A stretch of 64,000 bases of DNA from Verrucomicrobiia bacterium (GCA_026125285.1 JAHCLO010000004.1:1-64000), one strand, 5' to 3'; shown: positions 33,894 to 43,261, counted from the stretch's first letter. Notes: a model not told the origin generated them from the sequence alone. Program-made: numbers and translations.

Positions 33894-36806
33894 TCACTCC
33901 GCCGTCAGGGCGATGAGCCACGGGTGGGTGCCCGCGTTCTCCGCGACGAAATCCAATGTGGTGACTTCCACTTCTGGAAATGGGTTTTGCCAGGTGCGCT
34001 TGAACAAACGGATGGCATCACCATTGCCAGTGGCGCGGCTGTGGGGATTGGCCCCGCGCCAGGCTTCGACAGCTTCGGGTAGCTCCGAAGGCAGATGTTC
34101 GAGTGCCCGATAGTCGCTGAGGTCCACGTTGTAACGGATCGGGATTTCCACGGTCCGTCCGTCGGCGAAGTGGAGGCGGTAATGGCCGAGGCGATCTCCC
34201 GTGGCAACCTTGCGGCTGTCGCCATGAGCGGCCTGAAGAAAATGCAGCCGCGCCAGGCGGCGCCCCACGCGAATCCCCTCGATTCGTTCCACCTCCAAGC
34301 TCCATTGGCGTTGCGCCGCCCCGCCAATGACCTGCAAGCGTCCGCGCACGTCGAACACCGTCCCGGCGAATGTTTGTAGGCCCTGCGGCAACTCGCTCAG
34401 GTCATTGGCATTAACGTTGGGTTCGGCAGCATCGGCCAAAGTGCGGTTGTAAAACGCAGAAAGGTCAATCGTCTCGGGAGGCGCGGCCGGATTCCGCGGA
34501 ACAATGCCCAAGTTGGCGCAGTTCCCGGTGCCGGCTTCATCGAGGCGATTCAGTTGCTTGAGCACGCGCACGCGCAAGGGGTGCGCCTTGTCGGCGAGCC
34601 AGGTCAGTTCTTCTCGATTCGCCGTGCGGCGCAAGACTTCGTCGCAGGCCTCCAAGGCTTGTACCCGACGGTTCTCGCGCTGCAACGTCTTGGCCACATT
34701 CAACCAAGTGGCAGGATCCTCGCCGGCCAGACTCCGGTAATCGCCGCCTTCCACGACGGCAATCTCGGCGAAGGAGGGCGCATAGTGCAGCCAGGCGATC
34801 GCGCCTTTGGTGTCAAACCGGCGGGCGGCCAAGGCCCGGCCATCGGGTGAGAATTCGACCTGGAAGTCACCCTGATCCTGCTCGGAAGTCTGGAAACGGA
34901 TCAACTCCCGCTGGGTGCTGACGTGCCAGAGTCGCACCGTGCGGTCGTCGGCGATGCTGGCCAGTGTGCGACCATCTGGACTGAAGGCAAGCCGGGTGCT
35001 GGCCCGGGTGTGTCCTTTGAGAACGCCAACCACCTCCAGCGAGGGCAAGGACCAAAGAAAGATGTCCCGCGCACTGGTGGCCAGCCGCCACCCATCCGGC
35101 GAGAAGGCGGCGCCGGAGACGAAACGATCGACCGGATGTTGGGCAGTCCGCACGGAAACCAATTCTTCTCCTTCCACCCGCCACAACCTGAAATGCTCGC
35201 CTTCATTTGCGAAAAGGTGTTGTTCGTCGGGAGAGATAACAGCGCGTTCAAATCTATTCGTAAACACCCACTTTGCCGTGCCGGACGGCAGTTGCCAGAC
35301 GGTGGTGGTGAGCAGGCCGGCCGCGTTGGTCGTTATCGTGGCAGCGAGTCTTCGAGCGTTGGCGAATGACACCAGCGGCGACAATGCCGGCAACATGCAC
35401 AGCCGCTGGTTGGCCCGCCGGTCCCAGACCTCCATGACCCCTTCCTCCGCCGCCCAGACCCCCTGCAGCGCTCCGTCGGACGACAGGCCATGGAAGTCAA
35501 CACCGTAGGACACGTCCTCGCGCAGAACCGGACTCGCAGCCGGTGACAGCGCGAAGGTTTCCGGATCGAGGGTCACAGGCCTCGGCCCTAGTGAAAGAAA
35601 GGCGACCAGGCTGCCGTCCGCATCAAAACCGACCGGCCACAGAGGCTCCCGGATGGAGTCTCGTCGCGGTCGCGACTGGGGATCCCACAGCTTGACGACT
35701 GCGTCAGCAGTGCCCAGCGAGGCGAGCTGTTTACCGTCCGGGGAAAAGGCCAATGCTATCACTTCATCTCCCTGGCCCCGGAACGTGTTCAGCAAGTCTC
35801 CGGTGGCCACGTTCCACAGCTTGGTTGTCTGGTCGCCGCTGCCGGTGGCCAGCACCGTGCCATCCGGCGAAAAGGCCGCCGAAAAGACATGATCCAAGTG
35901 GCCCGGCAGAACGCGTAATTCCCGATTGGCTTCAAGGTCCCAGAGCCGGACGCCAAATCCCTCGCGACTGACCGTGGCCAGAGTGCGGTTATCCGCAGCG
36001 AGCGCGAGGAATGGCCGCGAGGTGGATCCGGCGGGAATTCTTTCTGGAACAACCAGGAGCTCGCGCAAATCCGGGAAACTGAACACCCGGATGGTGTCCC
36101 CCGCCAACACCACCAACCGCTTGCCGTCCGCGCCAAATACCGGCTGCACGTAGAGGTCTCGTGAACCACTACGCGAACCAGAGACCGGGAAGTTGAAGGA
36201 GTTGGAGACGGACCAGGTATCGGTGTGCCACACGTCCAAACGCCAGTCCTCTTCCAAGGGATTTTTTCGCTGGCCGGAAGCTGGCCTGCGATAGGTGAGC
36301 AGATGTTTGCCGTCGGGAGAGAACAGCGCAGGTGCGACGCCGTCAGGCAGTTCACGAACCAAGCTGAACGAGCGTGCATCCCATAACCGAACATCCAGAT
36401 GGGAACCGACAGCGAGCCACCGGCCGTCCGGTGAGAACTCGACGCTTTGGATGCGATTCGTACCCGGGAGGACCGCGATCCGCTGGCGGGTGCCGAGGTC
36501 CAGGATCATGGTGGTTCCGAAGAAACCGCCTACCGCGATCCGGTGGCCGTCTGGCGAGAACGCCAGCACGCGTGACTGGTTGGTGTGACCCGGCAGGCTG
36601 AACAATTCCTGACTGCGGCACTTCTGCCAAAGGTAGCGCCACTCGAAGCCGCGCAGGTCCGGCTGCCCCGGTTGGGGGATGTGGTTCTGAAGCAGCGAAC
36701 GCGCGAGCCGTAGATTGTCCGCTTGCAGTGCCTGCTGGGCGAGGTTGATGTCCGCCGCGTACAGTCGCTCGCGAGCAGCTAAACACAACGTCATAAGTAA
36801 TTGCAT
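33894..36806 (-). pseudogene. WD40 half of kinase-WD40 gene, separated by IS630 insertion
   Basis: The open frame begins inside the IS terminal repeat (ATG 36806 or 36794) and enters the original gene at LAARERLYAADINLAQQAL. There follows the PGQPDLRGFEWRYLWQKCRS linker typical of kinase-WD40 fusions, then WD40 repeats (VLAFSPDGHRIAVGG, VFSAAFSPDGTVLATGSGD, RLAFSPDGRTLASIADDRTV). A C-terminal beta domain ends FVAENAGTHPWLIALTAE. The kinase half lies on the other side of the element at 37904-39088. Before insertion the gene encoded one protein of 1356 residues. Any protein made now would lack kinase and membrane anchor. Confidence 0.88.
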
Positions 36807-36809
36807 ATA
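36782..36809 (+). repeat. Left terminal inverted repeat of the IS630 element
   Basis: 28 bases starting AACACAACGTCATAAG. They are identical to the reverse complement of 37876-37903. The WD40 remnant reading frame takes its present start codon from within this repeat. Confidence 0.95.
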
Positions 36810-36824
36810 GTGCCAGGCGGAAGT

Positions 36825-37379
36825 ATGGTCCGGTTGATGAAACCGCTCACTATCTCCGACCAAGAAAACATGATCATGGCGCTCCAAGATGAGATTCGGC
36901 GCAACGATGCGTCGCGCTATGATCACCGACTCCACGGCGTATTGCTCGTGGCTCAAGGCATGACCTGCCCTCGGGTGGCGCAACTGCTGGGTGATTGCCA
37001 CCACAGCGTCGTAAACTGGGTGCAGCGTTTTGAAACCGAGGGATTGGCCGGCTTGGCAGAAGGTCAACGTCTCGGGCGTCCCAGTCGTTTGAACAACCAG
37101 CAACTGGCCAAGGTGGAAGCGGCGTTGCGCGACAGCCCGGAAAAGTATGGGCTGGCGACGCAGATGTGGGATGGCCCGACTCTGTCTGCGTTCCTGGAGC
37201 GAGAGTTGGGGGTAAGGCTAAAGGTGCGCCAATGTCAGCGGTTGTTCCGGCAGTTGGGTTTTCGTCTGCGCAAACCCCGTCCGCAAGTGGCCAAAGCCGA
37301 CCCCCTGTTGCAAGCTGCGCATAAAAAAACTCCACGCACTGGCACGCAGAAACGACCTCGATCTGTGGGCGATGGATGA
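36825..37379 (+). CDS. IS630 transposase, N-terminal frame (orfA)
   Basis: DNA-binding half of the transposase: a helix-turn-helix region (RYDHRLHGVLLVAQGMTCPR, VAQLLGDCHHSVVNWVQRF), the linker GLAGLAEGQRLGRPSRL and a second helix-turn-helix-like part (PTLSAFLERELGVRLKVRQ). The frame runs through A7 at 37323-37329 and stops shortly afterwards with an unrelated tail (TPRTGTQKRPRSVGDG). One A fewer would continue into the catalytic frame as HKKLHALARRNDLDLWAMDE. Starts at 36801 (TTG), 36825 or 36837 are possible. Confidence 0.85.
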   Translation: MVRLMKPLTISDQENMIMALQDEIRRNDASRYDHRLHGVLLVAQGMTCPRVAQLLGDCHHSVVNWVQRFETEGLAGLAEGQRLGRPSRLNNQQLAKVEAALRDSPEKYGLATQMWDGPTLSAFLERELGVRLKVRQCQRLFRQLGFRLRKPRPQVAKADPLLQAAHKKTPRTGTQKRPRSVGDG

Positions 37380-37875
37380 GGTTCACTTCCAACAGCACGG
37401 CTCGCGTTGCCGGATGTGGGTCCCACCCGAAGTGGACGACCCGATCTGTCTTCACGCTCCGACCCGAAAGAGCATCAGCTATTTCGGGGCCGTGCGGCTC
37501 AACGACGGCATGCTGGTGATGTCCCGACCCAACGGAATGTTTGATGCCCAAACCTGCTGGGACTTTTATCGGAAGCTGCGCCGCCATCGTCGGGGAGGTC
37601 GAAAGATGGTAATCATCATCGACAACGCCCGTTATCACCATGCCTGTCTGCACGAAGCTTGGCGCGACGAAGTGGCCGGGCACTTTTGTCTGCACTTTCT
37701 GCCGCCCTACAGTCCGGAACTCAATCCGATCGAACGTGTCTGGAAGCTCATCCGGCGGCGCTGCCTTCATAACCGCTACTTCGCCGCTCTGGATGAAGTC
37801 ATTGCCGCGGTCGAACCAACATTTCGCCTTTGGTCCCGGCCTAACGCCACTCTGCGACGTCTTTGTGGGATTTGA
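37372..37875 (+). CDS. IS630 transposase, DDE catalytic frame (orfB)
   Basis: 167 residues from an ATG that overlaps the end of orfA. It holds the DDE triad of the superfamily: the first Asp in MDEVHFQQHG, the second in VIIIDNARYHHAC, and the Glu in PPYSPELNPIERVWK. The natural product is probably an orfA-orfB fusion made by slippage on the A7 run, or the gene is inactivated by a one-base insertion. The domain itself is complete. Confidence 0.88.
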   Translation: MDEVHFQQHGSRCRMWVPPEVDDPICLHAPTRKSISYFGAVRLNDGMLVMSRPNGMFDAQTCWDFYRKLRRHRRGGRKMVIIIDNARYHHACLHEAWRDEVAGHFCLHFLPPYSPELNPIERVWKLIRRRCLHNRYFAALDEVIAAVEPTFRLWSRPNATLRRLCGI

Positions 37876-37903
37876 TATATGCAATTACTTATGACGTTGT
37901 GTT
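37876..37903 (-). repeat. Right terminal inverted repeat of the IS630 element
   Basis: 28 bases, the exact reverse complement of the left repeat. It adds the stop codon that now ends the kinase half of the interrupted gene (QNELNTTS then stop at 37889). Confidence 0.95.
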
Positions 37904-39088
37904 TAACTCGTTTTGCTTCGCCTGCATGGCATTATCATCCGCGCGTCGAGCCAACGTCAGGTTCTCCTCAGCCAGTTCGCGCACGACGCGCGTCTGCTTC
38001 GCCTGCCACCACCAGCCCAGCGCGATGACGGCGGCGAGCGCGGTGATGACAGCCCCGACGCGTTGGACGAAGCGCAGTTGGCCGGCGAGTCTGCGCTGGC
38101 GGCGCACCGAACCGCCACTTTGCAGCAGCGCAAGGTCGACATTCATCTCCTCGGCAGATTGGTAGCGTTCCTCGCGGTTAGCGGTGCAGGCTTTGAGGAG
38201 GATGGCGTTGAATTCGAGCAGTGCGGTGGCATCCGGCGCTTCGGCGATTTGCGTGTAGGGTTCGGGGAAATCCTTGCGGTCCTTGCCCATGCCGGCTTCG
38301 TAAAGGACCTTGCCCAGGCTGTAGAGATCGGCCTGCGGCGAGTTCGGTCCTTCCGGCGGGATGAAGCCTTCCGTGCCCACGATCGAACGCGCTTCGGCCA
38401 GTTCGATGACGAGGCCGATGTCCGCCAGCTTGGGCACGCCGCCCACAAAGATGATGTTCGAGGGCTTGATGTCGCGGTGGATCAGGCCGGCCTTGTGCAG
38501 ATGGGCGAGGCCGAGATTGAGCGTGAGGCCGAGTTCGAGACATTCGCTCACCGGCAGGCGGCCGCGCTGGAGCAGGACTTTGGAGAGGGTCTTGGGGATA
38601 TACGAATTGGGCTGCAACGCCGACTTTCCAGTCGGCGAATCGGACTCGGCAGCGGAACTTGGATGGTCGGAACTCGCCGGTTGGAAAACCGGCGTTACGG
38701 CATCATCCGCCAATTCCATGACGTAGTAGAAGTAGCCCGCGGCGTCGTTGCGGCCGATCTGGAGGATGTCAATGAAGGCTTCGTTGCCGCGCGAGAGCGG
38801 CTCGAATTTCTGAATGCCGTTGAACTCGCGTTCGTAGGGCCGCGCATCGGTGAAGCGGTCGCGGAAGACAACCTTCACCGCGCGCCACGTGCCGACGGTG
38901 GTGCGGGCCAGCCAGACATCCCCGTAGCTCCCACCACCGATGCGCCGGATCAGTTCGTGATCGGGCACGACCGGCATCACCGGCGCCATCCACGAGGGTT
39001 GGCCGGTGGTACTGGTGGTTTTGGGTGGCGGTTCCGGGGGCATGGGGGGTTCACTAGAATAAGCGCCCTGCGGCGATGCTGTGGTCAA
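37889..39088 (-). pseudogene. Ser/Thr kinase half of kinase-WD40 gene, truncated by IS630
   Basis: 399 residues. A TTG at 39088 opens the frame; an ATG at 39043 is the likelier start. Kinase features: IGGGSYGDVWLA, Lys in WRAVKVVF, HRDIKPSN at 204-211, DIG in place of DFG at 223-225, and GTEGFIPPEGPNSPQADLYS. A transmembrane helix (VGAVITALAAVIALGWWW) is near 345-362. The frame ends eight residues into IS sequence. Residues about 130-161 (AVTPVFQPASSDHP...) are encoded by an inserted palindromic repeat between the hinge MELADD and NSYIPKTL. Kinases with DIG and WD40 tails are a known group in this phylum. Confidence 0.87.
38611..38703 (+). repeat. Two-hairpin palindromic element inserted in kinase coding sequence
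   Basis: Hairpin GCCGACTTTCCAGTCGGC at 38619-38636 and hairpin GCCGGTTGGAAAACCGGC at 38676-38693, then GTTACGGCA. This is the same core as the repeats at 28981-29160 and 29443-29620, in the same orientation. About 93 bases, a multiple of three, so the kinase frame is kept and gains about 31 residues. Confidence 0.75.
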
Positions 39089-39190
39089 CGCTGGGCAGCG
39101 CGTCTCGCTGGTTGAGTCGCACAGGAGAAAAGGAGAAAGGGGAACGGGAGAGATTCCGCGGCCCCGGTGCCGCGAATCGTGACCCTGAAC

Positions 39191-39267
39191 CGTAGCGGCG
39201 TCTCGGCAGAGCGCCGCAAACCAACCCTTGCTGCCAGTTGTTGGCGCTCTGCCGAGACGCCGCTACG
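39191..39267. repeat. Long perfect inverted repeat, 25-base arms
   Basis: Arms 39191-39215 and 39243-39267, starting CGTAGCGGCGTCTCGGCAGA, with a 27-base loop. No coding frame lies across it. It lies in the 450-base gap between kinase and sigma genes. It has the form of a short palindromic MITE or REP-like element, and could also terminate transcription. Confidence 0.85.
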
Positions 39268-39439
39268 CGGAGGTTCATGGTAGTGTTCATCGCGTAATTT
39301 CCGCGCTCCAGGCCAGGCGGCGCAACAACCGGGTTTCCACGCGGCGGGTTCCAACGCGCGGCGCGGGACGATATTTTGCAAAGCGCGGCGGGCGTTGCCA
39401 AAGCAGCATCGCGAGCCGATCCAGAACCCAACTGCCAGC

Positions 39440-39514
39440 CGTAGCCGCCGACGTGAGGAGGCGGAGGTCTGTGCAATGTTCCGCCCAATCCGCCTCGTTA
39501 CCTCGGCGGCTACG
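39440..39514. repeat. Imperfect inverted repeat, 26-base arms
   Basis: Arms 39440-39465 (CGTAGCCGCCGACGTGAGG...) and 39489-39514 (reverse complement CGTAGCCGCCGAGGTAACG...), with only a few mismatches and a 23-base loop. It is a different sequence family from the repeat at 39191-39267 but the same general type. It sits directly downstream of the sigma-factor stop codon. Confidence 0.75.
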
Positions 39515-39540
39515 ACGTCCAGGGTGGTTTAGGTTATCGG

Positions 39541-40194
39541 TCACAGTGGTTTCTCCTTCAAGCGCTCGACTTCGCGTTTCACTTCCTTGGCGAAGCGATG
39601 ACGGATGAGATAGACCTGCCCGATGTTGATCTGAAGCATCCGGGCAACTTCGCCGGTCTTGAGTCCCTTCACCGCGCTCAGATGGAAGATCTGGTAGTGC
39701 TCCGCTTTCACCCGGAGTTTCACGCGCTCCATGGCGGCATCCACAAGGTTACGCTCCCATTCCTCGTCCCAAGCTGCGTCCTGATCGGCCTGACTGCCGG
39801 CGGGGTCCGCGAGGCGCTCGACGGTCGGTGTCTGGCGGCTGTCCCGGTCGCTGGCGGCCATCTGTTGGAACGCCGGTTGTCGGCGGCGCAGTTGGTCCAT
39901 GATGCGCAACCGGGTGACGTGCATCAGCCAGCCCTTGAAGGAGCAACGCGCGGGGTCATAGACGAACTCCGGCATTTTCTTGGCGACCGAGAGCACGGTT
40001 TCCTGAACCACGTCTTCCGCCTAGGAATCACTTAGTCCGGACTTGATGGCGACGCCGTAGATGAATTTCCAGTAGGTGTTGAAGAAGTCGCGCCAACTCG
40101 CCTGGTCCTCCCAGTTGCGCAGGCGATCGAGCAGGCTACGCCGTGTGGGCAGCAGTTCAGAGCGTGCCGGCGCAAGTTCAAAATCGGATGACAT
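39541..40194 (-). pseudogene. ECF-type sigma factor gene with in-frame amber stop
   Basis: 218 codons from ATG 40194. It reads as a sigma factor: region 2 (WRDFFNTYWKFIYGVAIKSG, AEDVVQETVLSVAKKM, CSFKGWLMHVTRLRIMDQLR) and region 4 (YQIFHLSAVKGLKTGEVARM, LQINIGQVYLIRHRFAKEV). Codon 58 (40021-40023) is TAG, between GLSDS and AEDVV inside region 2; everything else is in frame. CAG to TAG would explain it. This sigma type usually accompanies a kinase-WD40 protein, and the broken kinase lies 450 bases downstream, so the module appears inactive as a whole. An internal start after the stop would lose part of region 2. Confidence 0.82.
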
Positions 40195-40319
40195 GCCAAC
40201 AATCCATCGGACGACTTCCACGGAATCTTTCAGGAATTTGGTCGGATGGCAAATCTGGGAATTTGCCTGGGAATTTGCCTGACCCGGATGCAAAGGCCCG
40301 CGTACCGGGTTGGGAGCTT

Positions 40320-40997
40320 CTAATTGTCCGCCTGGAACGACTGCCAGAGTGCGGTTGCGTCCGTCGTGCCGATGCGGGTCGCGCCAGCCTCCAGTAGCAA
40401 CTGGGCGGTCTGAGCATCGCAGACGCCACCGGCAGCCTTCACGATGAATTTCGCTCCCACCACTCCGCGCAACGTCTTGATGTCATCGGCCGACACGCGG
40501 GCGTCCGGGTGAAAATCGGCGCTGCTGGAGACTCCGTGCGCACCGGATTCGACAATCAATTCGCCCACAATTTGGATTTCCTCCCGCGTCAGGTGCGCGG
40601 TTTCCAACGCGACACACACCGGACGTTCCTCGGCGGCCTCCACCACGTCGCGAAGTTCACGGAGCAGCGCCTTGTGATTGCCATCCTTGAGCAAACCAAC
40701 ATTAAAAGGAAGTTCGACCTCCTGCGCCCCGTGATCAATCGCCGCTTCCACTTCGTACCGCTTTACGTCGGCGTCCGCCGCGCCCAACGGGAAGCTCACG
40801 AGGGCGACAACTTGCACGCCGCTGTCCTCCAGCCGGGCGGACGCCAGGGCGACGCGCGAACCATTCACACAAGCAGCGCGCAGCTTGTGACGCTGGGCCT
40901 CGGCGCAGAAGGCTTCGATCTCCGCCGCAGTGGCGAAGGGATTCCACAGCGCGGCGTCGAGCCGGGCGGCGAGTTCCGTAGGCAAAAGTAGAGGCAT
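40320..40997 (-). CDS. deoC: Deoxyribose-phosphate aldolase
   Basis: A 225-residue TIM-barrel class I aldolase splitting 2-deoxyribose-5-phosphate into acetaldehyde and glyceraldehyde-3-phosphate. The Schiff-base lysine lies in KFIVKAAGGV, with supporting residues in CVNGSRVALA, EVELPFNVGLLKDG and SSSADFHPDARVS. Length is normal. In several phyla deoC is clustered with two aldehyde dehydrogenase genes; here only a non-catalytic aldehyde dehydrogenase homologue lies nearby (44424-45299). It is 55 bases downstream of the phosphofructokinase gene on the same strand. Confidence 0.93.
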   Translation of the reverse strand: MPLLLPTELAARLDAALWNPFATAAEIEAFCAEAQRHKLRAACVNGSRVALASARLEDSGVQVVALVSFPLGAADADVKRYEVEAAIDHGAQEVELPFNVGLLKDGNHKALLRELRDVVEAAEERPVCVALETAHLTREEIQIVGELIVESGAHGVSSSADFHPDARVSADDIKTLRGVVGAKFIVKAAGGVCDAQTAQLLLEAGATRIGTTDATALWQSFQADN

Positions 40998-41052
40998 AAA
41001 CGAACCAGCGGCGGCAGGAGCAAATCCCCGCCGCCGCTGGAAGCCGGAGGGA

Positions 41053-42351
41053 TTACTTCAAACCAACCAGGTACCCAAAGCGGGCGCGGAATTGATCCGG
41101 CGTCATCGCCACCACGCTGGCGAGCTTGTCCAGTTGGGTGACATCCTGGAAGTCGGATTTCTCCAGGCGGATCATGTAGTGGCAGGCACACTCGTAGGAT
41201 TCGCCCTCCACGTTGACCTTGCGGACCTGGAAACGGCCCGTCTGGGGATTGAGCATTTTCTCAAATTGCAGCGGGACCATTTTGCCGTCTTCGAAACTGA
41301 TGATGGCGCCGTACTTGCCCGCGTCGTGGGAGAGCAGGAACTTGACCGCACCGTAACCGAGATCGCGCGTGTATTCGGCATCGAACGGAATCGGATCGGC
41401 GCAACGCAACTCGTAGCCCAGGTCCTTGTCAATGAGCGTCATCTTGAGGCCCAGTTCCTCCAGGCGATGCGTCACCAAATCCTTCATGAGCCGCCCAAAC
41501 TCGATTTCGCCGAGACGCAGGTGCCCGTGGTCGTCGCGAATCACTTTGCCGTAACGTTCCAGGCTGCCGCCCGGAACGGCGTTGACGAGGCCTTTCTCGC
41601 CCATGGACTCGATCAAACCTTCCGCGAGCACGGCCACACCGTATTGCGAGCCGTAGGAGCGCCGCTTGATGATCGCGCCGATGATCATGTCGGCAACTTC
41701 CTCTGCCGTGACCGCTTTGCCGCGAAACTCCTCGGGGATGATGGTGAGTGCGGCGGCGGCGGCCTTCCCAATGCCGAGCGCGAGATGCCCCGCCGCGCGG
41801 CCCATGCTGATGATGATATACCAGCGGGAGGTGGTGCGAGCGTCCTCGGCGAGATTGCGGAGAATGTAAACGCCATGATGCCGGGCCGTCTCAAAGCCGA
41901 AGGTCGGCGTGGCGCCGGGCAGTGGCAGATCGTTGTCAATGGTCTTGGGCACATGCGCCACACGGATGGCCCCGGCGCCCTTGCGATAAACGTGGCTCGC
42001 GGAGAACGCAGTGTCATCGCCGCCGATGGTTACCAGCGCGCTCACGCCCAGTTTCTGGAGCACGTCCAGCACGTTGTGCATGCTGGTTTCGGACTTCGCC
42101 GGATTGGTGCGCGCCGTGCCCAAGATCGAGCCGCCGCGCAGGTGAATGCGCTTCACGTCATCAATCGTGAGCTTGGTGTAATGCTGCGTGTCGCCGGCGG
42201 CGAGCCATTTGAAGCCGTCCCGAAAGCCAACGACTTCGAACCCCTGATTGATGCCTTCGATGGTGGCCGCCGCAATGACGCCGTTGATGCCCGGCGCCGG
42301 GCCGCCACCGACCAGTACTCCCAATTTCCCTCGTTTCATTCCATTTGCCAT
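41053..42351 (-). CDS. pfp: 6-phosphofructokinase, PPi-type signature
   Basis: A 432-residue phosphofructokinase. N-terminal phosphate loop VLVGGGPAPGINGV, substrate motif PKTIDNDLP, and GGDDT where ATP-dependent enzymes have GGDGS. Aspartate at that place and the K in PKTIDND are established markers of pyrophosphate-dependent enzymes. It is longer than bacterial ATP-PFK (about 320) and fits the long PPi group. Function is reversible fructose-6-phosphate phosphorylation in the cytoplasm. Start could also be the Met at codon 5 (MKRGKLGV). Confidence 0.88.
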   Translation of the reverse strand: MANGMKRGKLGVLVGGGPAPGINGVIAAATIEGINQGFEVVGFRDGFKWLAAGDTQHYTKLTIDDVKRIHLRGGSILGTARTNPAKSETSMHNVLDVLQKLGVSALVTIGGDDTAFSASHVYRKGAGAIRVAHVPKTIDNDLPLPGATPTFGFETARHHGVYILRNLAEDARTTSRWYIIISMGRAAGHLALGIGKAAAAALTIIPEEFRGKAVTAEEVADMIIGAIIKRRSYGSQYGVAVLAEGLIESMGEKGLVNAVPGGSLERYGKVIRDDHGHLRLGEIEFGRLMKDLVTHRLEELGLKMTLIDKDLGYELRCADPIPFDAEYTRDLGYGAVKFLLSHDAGKYGAIISFEDGKMVPLQFEKMLNPQTGRFQVRKVNVEGESYECACHYMIRLEKSDFQDVTQLDKLASVVAMTPDQFRARFGYLVGLK

Positions 42352-42571
42352 AGTTCAAACCAAGTTCAGTAATTAGTGCGGGGACCAACCCGGTTTCAAA
42401 GCCGGAATAGCGCACCCATGCCGAATTCTGGCGAATTCGCCGGGAAAGGTCAAAGGCAGTTTGGCAAGAGCAGTCTGGCAATGCCAAACAGCCCCAATAA
42501 GGGAGCCCTGCGCCCAGCGTGAAAGCAGAGGCGGCTTGACCACAATGTTGAAGGGGCTATGGTAGTCTGGA

Positions 42572-43261
42572 ATGAGGCCATTATGTTGTCCACATAACAG
42601 CAAGCTCGCTGGATTGGCTGCGTCTGTGGCAATGGTAGGCTTGGGCTTCACCATGCCGCTCTGCGCTCAAGGTTCGTTTCAAAACCTCGACTTCGAAGCG
42701 GCGGAGTTTGTCACTATTCCCGGGACATTTGGCGCAGTGGTTTTCAGCAATGCATTGCCAGGATGGACTGGCTATATCGGGGGCGAGATCCAGACAGCTA
42801 CACTTCCTGACGGAATTCCTATTGGCCCTCCAGGATCATTACCTTTTATTGCAATTGTGGGGCCGCCCGCCGATCAGGGACTTTACATGGTGAGTTTCGG
42901 CTCTGCTTACGATAGCACCGGGATTACGGTTCCCGTAGCGCTTGCGCAGACTGGCCAAATTCCGGCTCAGGTGCAGTCTCTTGAATTTCTCTCACTTTAT
43001 CCCACCACCGTCCTAATCAGTGGTCAGTACCTTCCCACTGTTAGATTGGGAGACGGGCCAGGCTATCTTGACCGGTACGGCGTAGATATCTCGTCCTTCG
43101 CGGGTCAGTTACACGAGATTCGTTTTTTGGCAGGTGGAATCAACTATCTCGATGACATTCGCTTTTCCGCCTCGCCTGTCCCTGAACCAAGAGTTCAAAT
43201 GATCTTGCTTGGCGGAACCCTTGCATTGTTCGGGATCAAGCGGCGAGTCAGCGACCGCTGA
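42572..43261 (+). CDS. PEP-CTERM exported protein
   Basis: A 229-residue protein with an N-terminal signal region (LAGLAASVAMVGLGFTMPLCAQ) and a C-terminal PEP-CTERM sorting signal: PVPEP, a hydrophobic helix (MILLGGTLALFGI) and a basic end KRRVSDR. The middle is a beta-rich domain (FQNLDFEAAEF, LPGWTGYIGG, YLDDIRFSA) like carbohydrate-binding jelly rolls in this group. Exosortase cleaves such signals, linking the protein to exopolysaccharide; no exosortase gene lies in the window. It is a single plus-strand gene between minus-strand metabolic genes. Confidence 0.82.
   Translation: MRPLCCPHNSKLAGLAASVAMVGLGFTMPLCAQGSFQNLDFEAAEFVTIPGTFGAVVFSNALPGWTGYIGGEIQTATLPDGIPIGPPGSLPFIAIVGPPADQGLYMVSFGSAYDSTGITVPVALAQTGQIPAQVQSLEFLSLYPTTVLISGQYLPTVRLGDGPGYLDRYGVDISSFAGQLHEIRFLAGGINYLDDIRFSASPVPEPRVQMILLGGTLALFGIKRRVSDR

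Larger units (their letters stand above)
36780..37905 (+). mobile_element. IS630-family insertion sequence with TA target duplication
   Basis: The element proper is 36782-37903 (1122 bases), flanked by TA at 36780-36781 and 37904-37905. It has 28-base perfect terminal inverted repeats beginning AACACAACGT. Target choice and TA duplication are typical of the IS630/Tc1/mariner superfamily. Transposase is encoded by two overlapping frames. Removing the element and one TA rejoins the flanking kinase-WD40 gene in frame (codons for KQNEL then AARERL), which confirms the boundaries. Confidence 0.95.

Noticed and set aside
36807..37103. N-terminal extension of the WD40 frame up to 37103
   Set aside because: These codons are antisense IS sequence, read only because the insertion joined frames; they were not part of the original protein.
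36874..37884. Minus-strand open frame of 336 codons
   Set aside because: Antisense of the IS630 transposase, which has the complete DDE motifs on the other strand.
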